Of a stretch of 64,000 nucleotides of DNA, positions 28,440-37,120 are shown one piece after another. Below the pieces are notes generated by a model. It saw only the letters and a list, made by a program, of their open reading frames with translations. It had not been told where the DNA came from and ran no database searches. Source of the stretch: Streptomonospora alba (GTDB lineage: Bacteria > Actinomycetota > Actinomycetes > Streptosporangiales > Streptosporangiaceae); assembly GCF_000826685.1 (NCBI RefSeq), contig NZ_JROO01000038.1:62001-126000 (forward strand), in the 5' to 3' direction. Position numbers and translations under genes: made by a program. Every line of letters starts with the position of its first letter. Within the stretch, counting starts at the first letter, position 1.

Positions 28440-28493
28440 GGACGCCGGCCCTTCCCGGCGGCCTCGCAGGGCCGTGCCCCGGGGCCGGCGTCC
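28440..28493. terminator. Bidirectional terminator, cupin / DUF349
   Basis: A 12-bp perfect stem (GGACGCCGGCCC at 28440-28451, complement at 28482-28493) lies between the convergent stops, with a 30-nt loop that can itself pair. It probably ends both transcripts. Confidence 0.65.
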
Positions 28494-28495
28494 GC

Positions 28496-29728
28496 TCAGC
28501 TCATCTCGTCGAGCGCCCTCTCGGCCTCCTCCAGCCAGGACCGGCGGGCGGTCAGCGCCTCCTCGGCCTCGCGGACCTTGCGGTCGTTGCCGCGCTGCTT
28601 GGCGTTCTCGAGGTCGTTCTCCAGCTGGGAGATCGAGTTGCGCAGCCGGTCGGCGGTGGCCTCGGCCCGCGCCCGAGCCTCGGGGTTGGTGCGCTGCCAC
28701 TCGTGGTCCTCGGCCCGGCGCACCTCGTCCTCGAGCTTGCGGAAGGCGCCCTCCAGCCGGTCGCGCTGATCGCGCGGCAGCGGGCCCGCCTCCTCCCACG
28801 CCTCCTGGAAGTCGCGCAGCCGGGCACGGGCCGCACGCGGATCGGTGATCTCCGACAATTCGGTGCGAGCGTCCTCCAGCAGGCGCTCCTTGGCCTCGGC
28901 GTTGCCCCGAAGCTCGGCGTCGCGCTCGGCGAAAACCGCGTTGCGGGCCTGGAAGAACCGGTCCTGGGCGGCCTTGAACCGCGACCACAGCTTGTCTTCG
29001 CTGGTGCGGTCGGCGCGGCCGCTGCCCTTCCACTGCTGCATCAGGTCGCGGTAACGGGCCGCGGTGGCGCCCCAGTCGGTGGAGTCGGCAAGCGACTCGG
29101 CCTCGGCGACGAGGCGCTCCTTCTCCTGGCGCACCTGCTCGCGCTGCTGGTCCAGTCCGGCGAAGTAGGCCTTGCGGCGCTTGGAGAAGGAGTTGCGCGC
29201 CGCCGACATCCGCTTCCACAGCGCCTGCTCGGTCGGCCGGTCGGTGCGCGGAGCCGCTTTCCACTCGTCGATCAGCTCGCGCATCCGCTCGCCGCCGGAC
29301 TTCCAGTGCGTGGTTTCGGCGGCGACGCGCTCGGCCTCGGCGACGATGCGCTCCTTGACCTCGCGGGCCTCGGTGCGCGCCTGCTCCTGGGCCTGCTTCT
29401 GCTCGACCCTGCGCTTCTCGGCCTGTTCGGTCAGAACGTCCAGGCGCTGGGAAAGCGCATCGAGATCGCCCACGGCGTTGGCGTCGCGCACTGCGGTGCG
29501 CAGCTTCTCCACGCTCGCCAGTGCTTGCGACGCGGACAGGTCCGTGGTGCGCAGCCGCTTCTCCAGCAGATCGACCTCGGTCACCAGGGCGTCGTACTTG
29601 CGGCGGAAGAACGCGAGGGCCTCCTCGGGCGCGCCCGCCTGCCACGATCCGACGACGCGCTCGCCTTCGCTCGTGCGGACGTAGACCGTGCCGTCGTCGT
29701 CAACGCGGCCCCAGGGGTCCGTGGTCAC
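28496..29728 (-). CDS. DUF349 coiled-coil protein
   Basis: Cytoplasmic protein of 410 residues built mainly from repeated DUF349 helical units: the ALWKRMSAARNSFSKRRKA, KLWSRFKAAQDRFFQARNA and QEAWEEAGPLPRDQRDRLEG blocks recur at about 75-residue spacing, and the last 70 residues form a charged coiled coil. The GTG at 29728 (VTTDPWGRVDD) was chosen because GGAGG is 5 nt upstream and this start is typical of actinobacterial homologues. Function is unknown; it commonly lies next to rel in actinobacteria, as here. Confidence 0.88.
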   Translation of the reverse strand: MTTDPWGRVDDDGTVYVRTSEGERVVGSWQAGAPEEALAFFRRKYDALVTEVDLLEKRLRTTDLSASQALASVEKLRTAVRDANAVGDLDALSQRLDVLTEQAEKRRVEQKQAQEQARTEAREVKERIVAEAERVAAETTHWKSGGERMRELIDEWKAAPRTDRPTEQALWKRMSAARNSFSKRRKAYFAGLDQQREQVRQEKERLVAEAESLADSTDWGATAARYRDLMQQWKGSGRADRTSEDKLWSRFKAAQDRFFQARNAVFAERDAELRGNAEAKERLLEDARTELSEITDPRAARARLRDFQEAWEEAGPLPRDQRDRLEGAFRKLEDEVRRAEDHEWQRTNPEARARAEATADRLRNSISQLENDLENAKQRGNDRKVREAEEALTARRSWLEEAERALDEMS

Positions 29729-30169
29729 CGTGTCCTCCATAGTCATGAGCCTGGCCCGCGGGCCAGGTCCGGGTGGTCCGGCGGCGGGCTCCAACAGGAG
29801 CCGGTGTGAACCGCCGTGACTAAGCACGATATCCGCACACCTCACCGGATACCGTCCGCCTCCTGTCAGCGTCGTCGCACATCAACGGCGCAAGCCGTAT
29901 CGAGGCATGCCGTCCGGACGCACCGGACGCGTACGACGCGACCAATATGACACTGTCGGGGCGTTTGGCAAAGAGTCGTGAGTACGGCGGTGATCGAATG
30001 GTGATGTGCACGTGAACGGCACGCGCGCCGCGGTCCCGTACAACCCGGTCGCCGCCCCGTCCGCGCCTCGGTAGGCTCGGACTGCGGGCGCGGTCGGCGG
30101 CCGCATCCGCTCCCGCTCGGCAGTGCCGCCCCGAGTCCGACAGAGTTCGAGAGGAAGTCAGCGCTCACC
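29729..30169. other. Divergent intergenic region, DUF349 / MBL hydrolase
   Basis: 441 bp with no credible gene. On the minus strand a TTGCCA (29966-29971) is separated by 16 bp from CATATT (29944-29949), a fair promoter for the DUF349 gene with a leader of about 210 nt. On the plus strand a TAGGCT-like -10 lies near 30072, about 90 bp before the hydrolase, without a clear -35. In Streptomyces a peptidyl-prolyl isomerase gene often occupies this gap; none is visible. Confidence 0.4.
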
Positions 30170-30853
30170 GTGTTCATCTCCGCTTTCCCCGCCGGGCCGC
30201 TCGCTGCGAACTGCTACCTGGTGGCTGCGGCCGATCGGGCGGCGGAGTGCGTGATCGTCGACCCCGGGCAGGACGCCGGCGAGCAGCTCTCCGCCCGCCT
30301 GGACGAGCATGGGCTGGAGCCCGCGGCGGTGCTGCTCACCCACGGCCACTTCGACCACGTCTGGTCGGCTGCCGACATCGCACGGGAACACGGCATCGGC
30401 GTCTACGTGCACGGCGCCGACCGGCCGCTGCTGAGCGACCCCGCCAAGGGGCTCGATCCCGCCCTGGCGGTCCAGCTGTCGGCGCTGCTGGGCGAGGCGG
30501 CTCTGGAGGAGCCCGCCGACGTGCGCGAGCTCGCCGGCGGCGAATCCCTCGAGCTGGCCGGGTTGGAGCTGACCGTGGAGCACGTGCCCGGACACACCCC
30601 CGGATCGGTGTGCTACGGCCTGGCCGGCGACGGCGGCGACCCGGTGCTGTTCACCGGCGACCTGCTCTTCGCGGGCTCCATCGGCCGCACCGACTTCCCC
30701 GGCGGCGACCACGGCGAGATCCTGCGCAGCCTGGAGCGCGTCTGCCGCGACTGGCCCGACGGCACCGACGTCCGCCCCGGCCACGGCCCGCAGACCACCG
30801 TCGGCCGCGAGCGCGCGACCAATCCCTTCCTCGCGGATATCCCGGGGCGCTGA
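30170..30853 (+). CDS. Metallo-beta-lactamase-fold hydrolase (glyoxalase II-like)
   Basis: Small MBL-fold hydrolase of 227 residues. The metal motif [11 protein letters not shown] (HxHxDH) is near residues 59-69, with later ligands in [23 protein letters not shown] and [10 protein letters not shown]. These fit the YcbL/glyoxalase II-like group that hydrolyses thioesters such as S-lactoyl conjugates; actinobacteria lack glutathione, so the natural thiol would differ. Start GTG 30170, with GAGGAAG about 11 nt upstream. In many relatives hisS follows directly; here it is aspS after 244 bp. Confidence 0.9.
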   Translation: MFISAFPAGPLAANCYLVAAADRAAECVIVDPGQDAGEQLSARLDEHGLEPAAVLLTHGHFDHVWSAADIAREHGIGVYVHGADRPLLSDPAKGLDPALAVQLSALLGEAALEEPADVRELAGGESLELAGLELTVEHVPGHTPGSVCYGLAGDGGDPVLFTGDLLFAGSIGRTDFPGGDHGEILRSLERVCRDWPDGTDVRPGHGPQTTVGRERATNPFLADIPGR

Positions 30854-31097
30854 CCCGCTCCGGAACCGACGCGCGCCGCACCGAGGGCCCGACGCGGCGC
30901 GCGGGGTCAGCGGCCCCGCACACCAGGGCCGGACGACGGCGGCCGCGCCGACCACAGCCCCGCCTGCCCCACCCGACCACCGCGGCCCGAGGTACCCGCC
31001 CACGGCGGCGGGCGCAGGCGGTCCCCGGCACGGGACCGCACACGCGCGCAGGTCGGGCAAGATGAGCAGGTACGAAAGACACCGAAGGAGAACTCCG

Positions 31098-32837
31098 TTG
31101 ATCCGCACGCATGACGCCGGCGCCCTGCGCGCCGAGCATGCTGACGCGACCGTCGTCCTGGCCGGGTGGGTCGCCCGCCGCCGCGACCACGGCGGCGTCG
31201 TCTTCCTCGACCTTCGCGAAGCCTCGGGTGTCGTCCAGGTCGTCGTCCGAGAGGACGATCTGGCCCACGACCTGCGCGCCGAATACTGCATCAAGGTGAC
31301 CGGCACGGTCCGCGTTCGGCCCGAGGGCAACGAGAACCCCGAGATCCCCACCGGCGGCGTCGAGGTCGTCGCCGACGAGATCGAGGTCCTCAGCGAGTCG
31401 GCCCCGCTGCCGTTCCCGCTCGACGGCTCCCAGGACGTCGCGGAGGAGACGCGCCTGCGCTACCGCTACCTCGACATGCGCCGGCCGGAGACGGCCTCGG
31501 CGCTGCGGGTGCGGTCCCAGGCGGGCTACGTCGTGCACGACGTGATGCGCGACCACGGATTCCTCAACGTGGAGACGCCCTACCTCACCCGGTCCACGCC
31601 CGAGGGCGCGCGCGACTTCCTGGTCCCGGTACGCCTGCAGCCCGGCCACTGGTACGCGCTGCCGCAGTCGCCCCAGCTGTTCAAGCAACTCCTGATGGTC
31701 GGAGGGCTGGAGCGCTATTACCAGATCGCCCGGTGCTTCCGGGACGAGGACTTCCGGGCCGACCGGCAGCCCGAGTTCACACAGATCGACCTGGAGATGA
31801 GCTTCGTCGACCAGGACGACGTCATCGCCGTGGCCGAGGACCTCGTGGCGCGCCTGTGGCGGGACGTCCTGGGATACGAGATCTCCACGCCGCTGCCGCG
31901 CATGCCGTTCTTCGAGGCGATGGCCCGCTTCGGTTCCGACAAGCCCGACCTGCGCTTCGGCCAGGAGTTGACGGAGCTGACCGGGTTCTTCGCCGACACC
32001 CCGTTCCGGGTGTTCCAAGCGCCCTACGTCGGCGCGGTGGTCATGCCCGGGGGAGCCTCGCAGACCCGCAAGGAGCTGGACTCCTGGCAGGACTGGGCCA
32101 AGTCGCGCGGCGCCAAGGGCCTCGCCTACGTACTCGTCCAAGAGGACGGGTCGCTGGGCGGGCCGGTCGCCAAGAACATCTCCGAGGCCGAACGCGCGGG
32201 ACTCGCCGAGGCGGCCGGCGCGCGCCCCGGTGACGCCGTGTTCTTCGCCGCCGGTCCGCGGCGGGCGTCGCAGGAGCTTCTCGGCGCCGCCCGCTTGGAG
32301 ATCGGCACCCGGCTGGACCTCATCGACACGACGAAGTGGTCGTTGCTGTGGGTCGTGGACGCGCCCATGTTCGAAGAGGACGGATCCGGCGGCTGGACCC
32401 CTGCGCACCATCCCTTCACAGCACCCAAGCCCGAGTGGGCCGACTCCTTCGAGCAGGACCCGGCCAACGCCCTGGCCTACGCCTACGACATGGTCTGCAA
32501 CGGCAGTGAGATCGGCGGCGGATCGGTCCGTATCCACCGCGGTGAGATGCAGCAGCGTGTCTTCGACACCATCGGCATCACCAAGGAGGCCGCGGAGTCG
32601 AAGTTCGGGTTCCTGCTGGACGCCTTCCAGTACGGGCCTCCGCCGCACGGGGGCATCGCCTTCGGCTGGGACCGGATCATCGCGCACCTGACCGCCTCGG
32701 AGTCCATTCGCGACGTGATCGCGTTCCCCAAGACCGCCTCCGGAGGCGACCCGCTCACCGGCGCCCCCACCGAGATCACCCCCGACCAGCGCACCGAGGC
32801 GGGCATCGACTACGTGCCCGAGGCCGACGAGGGCTGA
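31098..32837 (+). CDS. aspS: Aspartyl-tRNA synthetase
   Basis: Class IIb synthetase charging tRNA-Asp. It has an N-terminal OB-fold anticodon domain ([23 protein letters not shown]), class II motif 2 ([24 protein letters not shown]), the bacterial GAD insert and motif 3 ([11 protein letters not shown]). Start TTG 31098 was chosen: GAAGGAG is 7 nt upstream and the protein then begins as homologues do; 12 more in-frame codons exist upstream. 579 residues. Whether it also charges tRNA-Asn cannot be decided from sequence. Confidence 0.96.
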   Translation: MIRTHDAGALRAEHADATVVLAGWVARRRDHGGVVFLDLREASGVVQVVVREDDLAHDLRAEYCIKVTGTVRVRPEGNENPEIPTGGVEVVADEIEVLSESAPLPFPLDGSQDVAEETRLRYRYLDMRRPETASALRVRSQAGYVVHDVMRDHGFLNVETPYLTRSTPEGARDFLVPVRLQPGHWYALPQSPQLFKQLLMVGGLERYYQIARCFRDEDFRADRQPEFTQIDLEMSFVDQDDVIAVAEDLVARLWRDVLGYEISTPLPRMPFFEAMARFGSDKPDLRFGQELTELTGFFADTPFRVFQAPYVGAVVMPGGASQTRKELDSWQDWAKSRGAKGLAYVLVQEDGSLGGPVAKNISEAERAGLAEAAGARPGDAVFFAAGPRRASQELLGAARLEIGTRLDLIDTTKWSLLWVVDAPMFEEDGSGGWTPAHHPFTAPKPEWADSFEQDPANALAYAYDMVCNGSEIGGGSVRIHRGEMQQRVFDTIGITKEAAESKFGFLLDAFQYGPPPHGGIAFGWDRIIAHLTASESIRDVIAFPKTASGGDPLTGAPTEITPDQRTEAGIDYVPEADEG

Positions 32838-32989
32838 TCCCGCGCGGTCGGAGCCCGGCACGCGGTGCGGTGGACGCCGAGCACGTCGTTCGCCGCACCG
32901 GCGGGGGTCCGCGTCGAGGAGGCCGGCACGGACGAGCCCGGTGGCAGGACGGACGTCGGGAACGCGCTCGCCGGCGCATGCGGTTGCGG

Positions 32990-33130
32990 CTACTTCTTCG
33001 CTGCGCCGCAGCGTTGGCAGCAGATGTCTTCGCTGTCGGGATTGCTGTAGGAGCAGAGGCGGCAAGTCCAGGTGCGGAGGATGAGCGCGTCCCTGAGGGC
33101 GGAGCCCGTGACGATCATTGGTTCACGCAT
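32990..33130 (-). CDS. 46-residue C4 zinc-finger protein (RanBP2-like knuckle)
   Basis: Very small gene. The product starts MREPMIVTGSALRDALILRT and continues with WTCRLCSYSNP, then CCQRCGAAKK at the C-terminus. The W-x-C-x2-C, then Asn, then C-x2-C layout is that of RanBP2-type zinc fingers. There is no Shine-Dalgarno, but TAAAAT (complement of 33137-33142) ends 6 nt before the ATG, which fits a leaderless transcript. It is convergent with aspS and divergent from the PP2C phosphatase gene. No function assigned; protein or nucleic-acid binding is typical of such knuckles. A shorter ATG start at 33118 is possible. Confidence 0.62.
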   Translation of the reverse strand: MREPMIVTGSALRDALILRTWTCRLCSYSNPDSEDICCQRCGAAKK

Positions 33131-33509
33131 GACTGAATTTTAGGCCGGACTTTTTCCGCGGGCCCGCGGCTCCGAGCGGCGGCGGATGTGTGGCTCAGGC
33201 TCTACGCGGACTTTGCGCAGATATGCGGTGGTGGTCACGCGTGTGTAACGATTCCGCGATTGCCGTGTGGTGGGGCCGCGCGTTTCGGGGTTTTTCCTGT
33301 TATTCAGGATGCTTTTCGTGTTCTTGTGTGTCGAATGGTGTGCCGGAACCCAAGAGGGTGAAAGAGCCCCGGCAGGGGTCTGGGTCAGGCATCCTCCACC
33401 TGCACGGACGGGCGGTGATCTGGCTAGACTGAGCCGAATCGGATGTCCCCGGGAGGAGCGCGCGATTGCGCGAAAAGGACGTCTGTAACGATATAGGGAT
33501 GATCTATTC
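33131..33509. other. Intergenic region upstream of the PP2C phosphatase
   Basis: 379 bp between divergent genes, with a less GC-rich centre (33285-33340, runs of T). I see no gene. A TAGACT near 33425, with CTGCAC 18-19 bp upstream, and AT-rich CGATATAGGG just before the phosphatase start are possible plus-strand -10 regions. The minus-strand -10 of the zinc-finger gene is at 33137-33142. Confidence 0.4.
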
Positions 33510-35537
33510 GTGAACGGTGCAACCGGCTCTACTGAGGGCTTCGCCGGTGCCTCGGCGGCGTCCGGAGGCGAACAGGGCCACCGGGCCGGCACCGCCTTCG
33601 GCGCGGCCCCCGTGGCCATGGTCGTGGCCGACGGCGCGGCCTGTGTCACCCTGGCCAACCGCGCGTTCACCGAGTACACGGGGCGGTCGCAGGAAGACGT
33701 GGTCGGCCGTTACTGGCCCGAGGTGCTCGCCGACGCCGACGCGGACTCGGCCTGGGAGCTGCACCGGGCCGCCCTCGGCGGCGCGCCGGTGCACCACCGC
33801 GCCCTCGTCACCGCGGAGTACGGCGGTGCACCGCACCGCGTCGTCGCCGAGGCCCAAGCCCTGCCCGGCACCGGCGCCGAGAGCGAACCCGCCGGCGTCG
33901 TCGTGGTGTTCCGCGAACCGCTGCGCGAGGAGGAGACCCTCCGCGTCATCAGCGAGTTGCGCACCGAGAACGCCGACACCGCGCTGTGGACCCTGGACCT
34001 GCGCACCGGACGGCTGCACGAACTGTTCGGCCCCTCGCCTCTGGGCCGGCTGCTGGCAGGAGGCGCCCGCGGGCTCGACGACGTCCTCGCCCGCGTCCAC
34101 CGCGACGACATCGCCCGCGTCCGCGACGCCATCGAGGCCTCCCAGCAGGGCCGCGACTACGAGCAGCGCTTCCGCATGTTCGACCACTTCGGCGACGAGC
34201 GGTCGCTGCACGCCCGCGCGCGCTACGTCGGCGGCGACCACCCCCGGCTCGTGGGGATAATCGACGACGTCACCGAGCACGTCCAGCTCATCCGCCGCCT
34301 GGCCGACCGCCGCCGCATCGAGGCCGCTCAGGGCCGCCAGGTCACCGACCTCGCCGCCAAGCTCGTCTCCGCGACCACCGTCGAAGAGGTCACCGGCCTG
34401 CTCACCGAGGAGTTCGCGCCCATCTTCGGCGGCGTCGGCGCCTCCGTCATGCTCGTCGAGGAGGGCAGCCTGCGCTCCTCGCCCGCCCCGCCGGAGGAGT
34501 CCCCGGGCCCCATGGGCCTGCTCGACGACGATGCCGCCTCCGACGTCGCCCACCCCATCGGCGCGGTCATCCAGGACCGCCAGCCCCGCTTCTTCGAGAG
34601 CCGCGCCGAGATCGTCGAGCGCTTCCCCGGAGTCTCGGAGTTCCTGCACCGCACCACCGCCCAATCCTGGGCGACCATCCCCATCTTCGGCGATCGCCGG
34701 GTAACGCTGGGCGTCTGGCAGGTCGCCTGGGGCGAGCCGCACCACGCCACCCCCGACGAGCGCGCGCTCATGCTCACCCTCGCCGGGCTGGCGGGACAGG
34801 CGCTGCAGCGGGTGCGCCGCCAGCAGGAGGAGCTGCAGCTCGCCGACGCCATCCAGCGCCGCATGCTGCCTCCCCAGATCGCCAGGTTCGCCGAGCTGAG
34901 CATCGCCGTGCGCTACCTGCCCTCCCGCGCCGGCTGGCGGGTCTGCGGCGACTTCTACGACGTCATCCGCCTGCCCGGGCGCCGCGTCGGCCTCGTCGTG
35001 GGCGACGTCCAGGGCCACGGGGTCGAGGCCGCGGCGGCGATGGGCCAGATCCGCGTGGCCTTCCGCGCATACGCCAGCAACCAGGTCGACCCCGGCGCGG
35101 TGGTGGCCGAGACCAACCGCCTGCTCACCGAGACCGGCGAGATCGTCTTCGCCACCTGCGGCTACCTCGTGGTCGACCTCGACAGCGGCGAGATGCAGGC
35201 CGCCTGGGCCGGGCAGCCGCCCGCCGTCATCGCCACCCCCGACTCCTACGACCTGTGGGAGCCCGAAACCGGGCCGCCGGTAGGGGTCGACGGCGACAGC
35301 AAGTACCCGGTGACCACGCGCCGGCTGCGCGTCGGCGACACGCTGCTGATGTGCTCCGACGGACTCGTGGAGAGCGCGCAGATGCCCATGGACGAAGGAC
35401 TGCGCACCGTCGGAGAGGACCTGCGCGGACTGGCGACCCACGTCGAGGCGGCCGCCTCCTCGCTCATCGGCCTCACCCCGGCCGGACGCGGCGACGACAT
35501 CGCCCTACTCATCGTCCGCATGAACGGATCCGACTGA
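33510..35537 (+). CDS. PAS-GAF-PP2C (SpoIIE-type) serine phosphatase
   Basis: Cytoplasmic sensor phosphatase of 675 residues. Order: PAS (about 30-135, APVAMVVADGAACVTLANRAF), a second PAS-like domain (about 150-260), GAF (about 290-440) and a PP2C/SpoIIE domain (about 455-672) with metal motifs GDFYDVI and GDVQGHG and a terminal GRGDDIALLI. Such proteins usually dephosphorylate anti-sigma-factor antagonists in partner-switching systems. No anti-sigma kinase or antagonist gene lies nearby and no HATPase domain is fused, so the partner is elsewhere. Start GTG 33510; AGGGATGA is about 7 nt upstream. Confidence 0.9.
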   Translation: MNGATGSTEGFAGASAASGGEQGHRAGTAFGAAPVAMVVADGAACVTLANRAFTEYTGRSQEDVVGRYWPEVLADADADSAWELHRAALGGAPVHHRALVTAEYGGAPHRVVAEAQALPGTGAESEPAGVVVVFREPLREEETLRVISELRTENADTALWTLDLRTGRLHELFGPSPLGRLLAGGARGLDDVLARVHRDDIARVRDAIEASQQGRDYEQRFRMFDHFGDERSLHARARYVGGDHPRLVGIIDDVTEHVQLIRRLADRRRIEAAQGRQVTDLAAKLVSATTVEEVTGLLTEEFAPIFGGVGASVMLVEEGSLRSSPAPPEESPGPMGLLDDDAASDVAHPIGAVIQDRQPRFFESRAEIVERFPGVSEFLHRTTAQSWATIPIFGDRRVTLGVWQVAWGEPHHATPDERALMLTLAGLAGQALQRVRRQQEELQLADAIQRRMLPPQIARFAELSIAVRYLPSRAGWRVCGDFYDVIRLPGRRVGLVVGDVQGHGVEAAAAMGQIRVAFRAYASNQVDPGAVVAETNRLLTETGEIVFATCGYLVVDLDSGEMQAAWAGQPPAVIATPDSYDLWEPETGPPVGVDGDSKYPVTTRRLRVGDTLLMCSDGLVESAQMPMDEGLRTVGEDLRGLATHVEAAASSLIGLTPAGRGDDIALLIVRMNGSD

Positions 35538-35593
35538 GCGCCGCCCCCGCGCTCTCTGTGCGGCACCCCGACACGCTCGCTTAGGCTGGATGC

Positions 35594-36949
35594 GTGTCCG
35601 AAACACTGTTCGACGACGCCGGCGCCGAAGCCCAGCGCGGCCAGGAACCGCTTGCCGTGCGCATGCGCCCGCGCACCCTCGACGAGGTCGTGGGCCAGCA
35701 GCACCTGCTGGGCGAGGGCAGCCCGCTGCGCCGCCTGGTCGAGGACGACGCGCCCATGTCGCTGTTCCTGTGGGGCCCGCCCGGCACCGGCAAGACCACC
35801 CTGGCCACCGTGGTCAGCCGCGTCACCCGGCGCCGCTTCGTGGAGCTGTCGGCGGTCAGCGCCGGAGTCAAGGACGTCCGCGCGGTCATCGAGGACGCCC
35901 GCCGCCAGATGGGCATGCGCGGCACCCGCACGCTGCTGTTCGTCGACGAGGTCCACCGCTTCAGCAAGACCCAGCAGGACGCCCTGCTGCCCGCCGTGGA
36001 GAACCGCTGGGTCAGCTTCATCGGCGCCACCACCGAGAACCCCTTCTTCTCCGTGATCAGTCCGCTGCTGTCGCGCTCACTGCTGCTGACGCTGGACAGC
36101 CTCACCGACGACGACATCCGCGGCGTCGTCGACGCCGGACTGCGCGACGAACGCGGCCTCGGCGGCCGCCACACCCTCGCCGAGGACGCCGCCGAGCAGC
36201 TGATCCGCCTCGCCGGCGGCGACGCCCGCCGCTCTCTGACCTACCTGGAGGCCGCCGCCCTGGTGGCCGGCGAGCGCACCGAGATCACCGTCGCCGACGT
36301 CGAGCGCGCCGTGGACCGCCAGGCGGTGAGCTACGACCGCACCGGCGATCAGCACTACGACGTCATCAGCGCCTTCGTCAAGAGCATGCGCGGCAGCGAC
36401 CCCGACGCCGCGCTGCACTACCTGGCCCGGATGATCGAAGCGGGGGAGGACCCCCGCTTCATCGCCCGCCGCATCGTCGTACACGCCAGTGAGGACGTGG
36501 GCATGGCCGACCCCACCGCGCTGCAGGCCGCGGTCGCCGCGGCCCAGGCGGTGGAGTTCATCGGCCTGCCCGAGGCGCGCATCAACCTCGCTCAGGCCGT
36601 CGTGCACATCGCCCTGGCGCCCAAGTCCAATGCCGTGATCTCGGCCATCGACGCCGCGATGTCCGACGTGCGCCAGGGCCGCGCCGGACCGGTGCCCTCC
36701 CACCTGCGTGACGCCCACTACAAGGGCGCCCGCGAGCTCGGGCACGGCTCGGGCTACGCCTACGCCCACGACCACCCCGGCGGGGTGGTCGCCCAGCAGT
36801 ACGCTCCGGACGCCCTGGTGGGCCGCGAGTACTACGTCCCCACCACCCACGGCACCGAGCGCCGCTTCGGCGAGGTCCTGCAGCGCATCAAGGGCGTGCT
36901 GCGCGGAGAGTCCGGCGGAAGCCAGGACGCGCCGCCCGCCGACCGCTGA
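35594..36949 (+). CDS. rarA: Replication-associated recombination protein RarA
   Basis: AAA+ ATPase (MgsA/WRNIP1 family) acting at stalled replication forks. Walker [10 protein letters not shown], Walker [11 protein letters not shown] and sensor [11 protein letters not shown] are intact, and the C-terminal tetramerisation part has [10 protein letters not shown] and [14 protein letters not shown]. 451 residues, normal. Start GTG 35594, 56 bp after the phosphatase. In Streptomyces rpsD commonly follows; here a kinase-like gene on the other strand does. Confidence 0.95.
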   Translation: MSETLFDDAGAEAQRGQEPLAVRMRPRTLDEVVGQQHLLGEGSPLRRLVEDDAPMSLFLWGPPGTGKTTLATVVSRVTRRRFVELSAVSAGVKDVRAVIEDARRQMGMRGTRTLLFVDEVHRFSKTQQDALLPAVENRWVSFIGATTENPFFSVISPLLSRSLLLTLDSLTDDDIRGVVDAGLRDERGLGGRHTLAEDAAEQLIRLAGGDARRSLTYLEAAALVAGERTEITVADVERAVDRQAVSYDRTGDQHYDVISAFVKSMRGSDPDAALHYLARMIEAGEDPRFIARRIVVHASEDVGMADPTALQAAVAAAQAVEFIGLPEARINLAQAVVHIALAPKSNAVISAIDAAMSDVRQGRAGPVPSHLRDAHYKGARELGHGSGYAYAHDHPGGVVAQQYAPDALVGREYYVPTTHGTERRFGEVLQRIKGVLRGESGGSQDAPPADR

Positions 36950-36977
36950 GAGCACATCGCCGACCGCCACCCGAGGA

Positions 36978-37049
36978 GTGGGAAGCCTCTCCGTGCCACG
37001 CTCGCCCCAGGGGGTGGGAGGTCCTTCCGCGCCACGGCCGCCCCCCGGG
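36978..37049. repeat. Degenerate 36-bp tandem duplication
   Basis: Two adjacent 36-bp copies (36978-37013 and 37014-37049) match at about 27 of 36 positions by hand alignment. They lie between the convergent rarA and kinase-like genes. They contain no obvious gene and may form part of the terminator area. Confidence 0.55.
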
Positions 37050-37120
37050 GCCGCAGCCTTCCGGGGTGATGGCCTGGGCGGTTCCCGGGGGCCTTCGAGC
37101 GACCGTGCCGAGGCGGCTGA

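Noticed and set aside
29866-30177. 103-codon minus-strand frame between the DUF349 gene and the MBL hydrolase
   Set aside because: Low-complexity Arg/Ser/Thr translation, overlaps the hydrolase start, no ribosome site.
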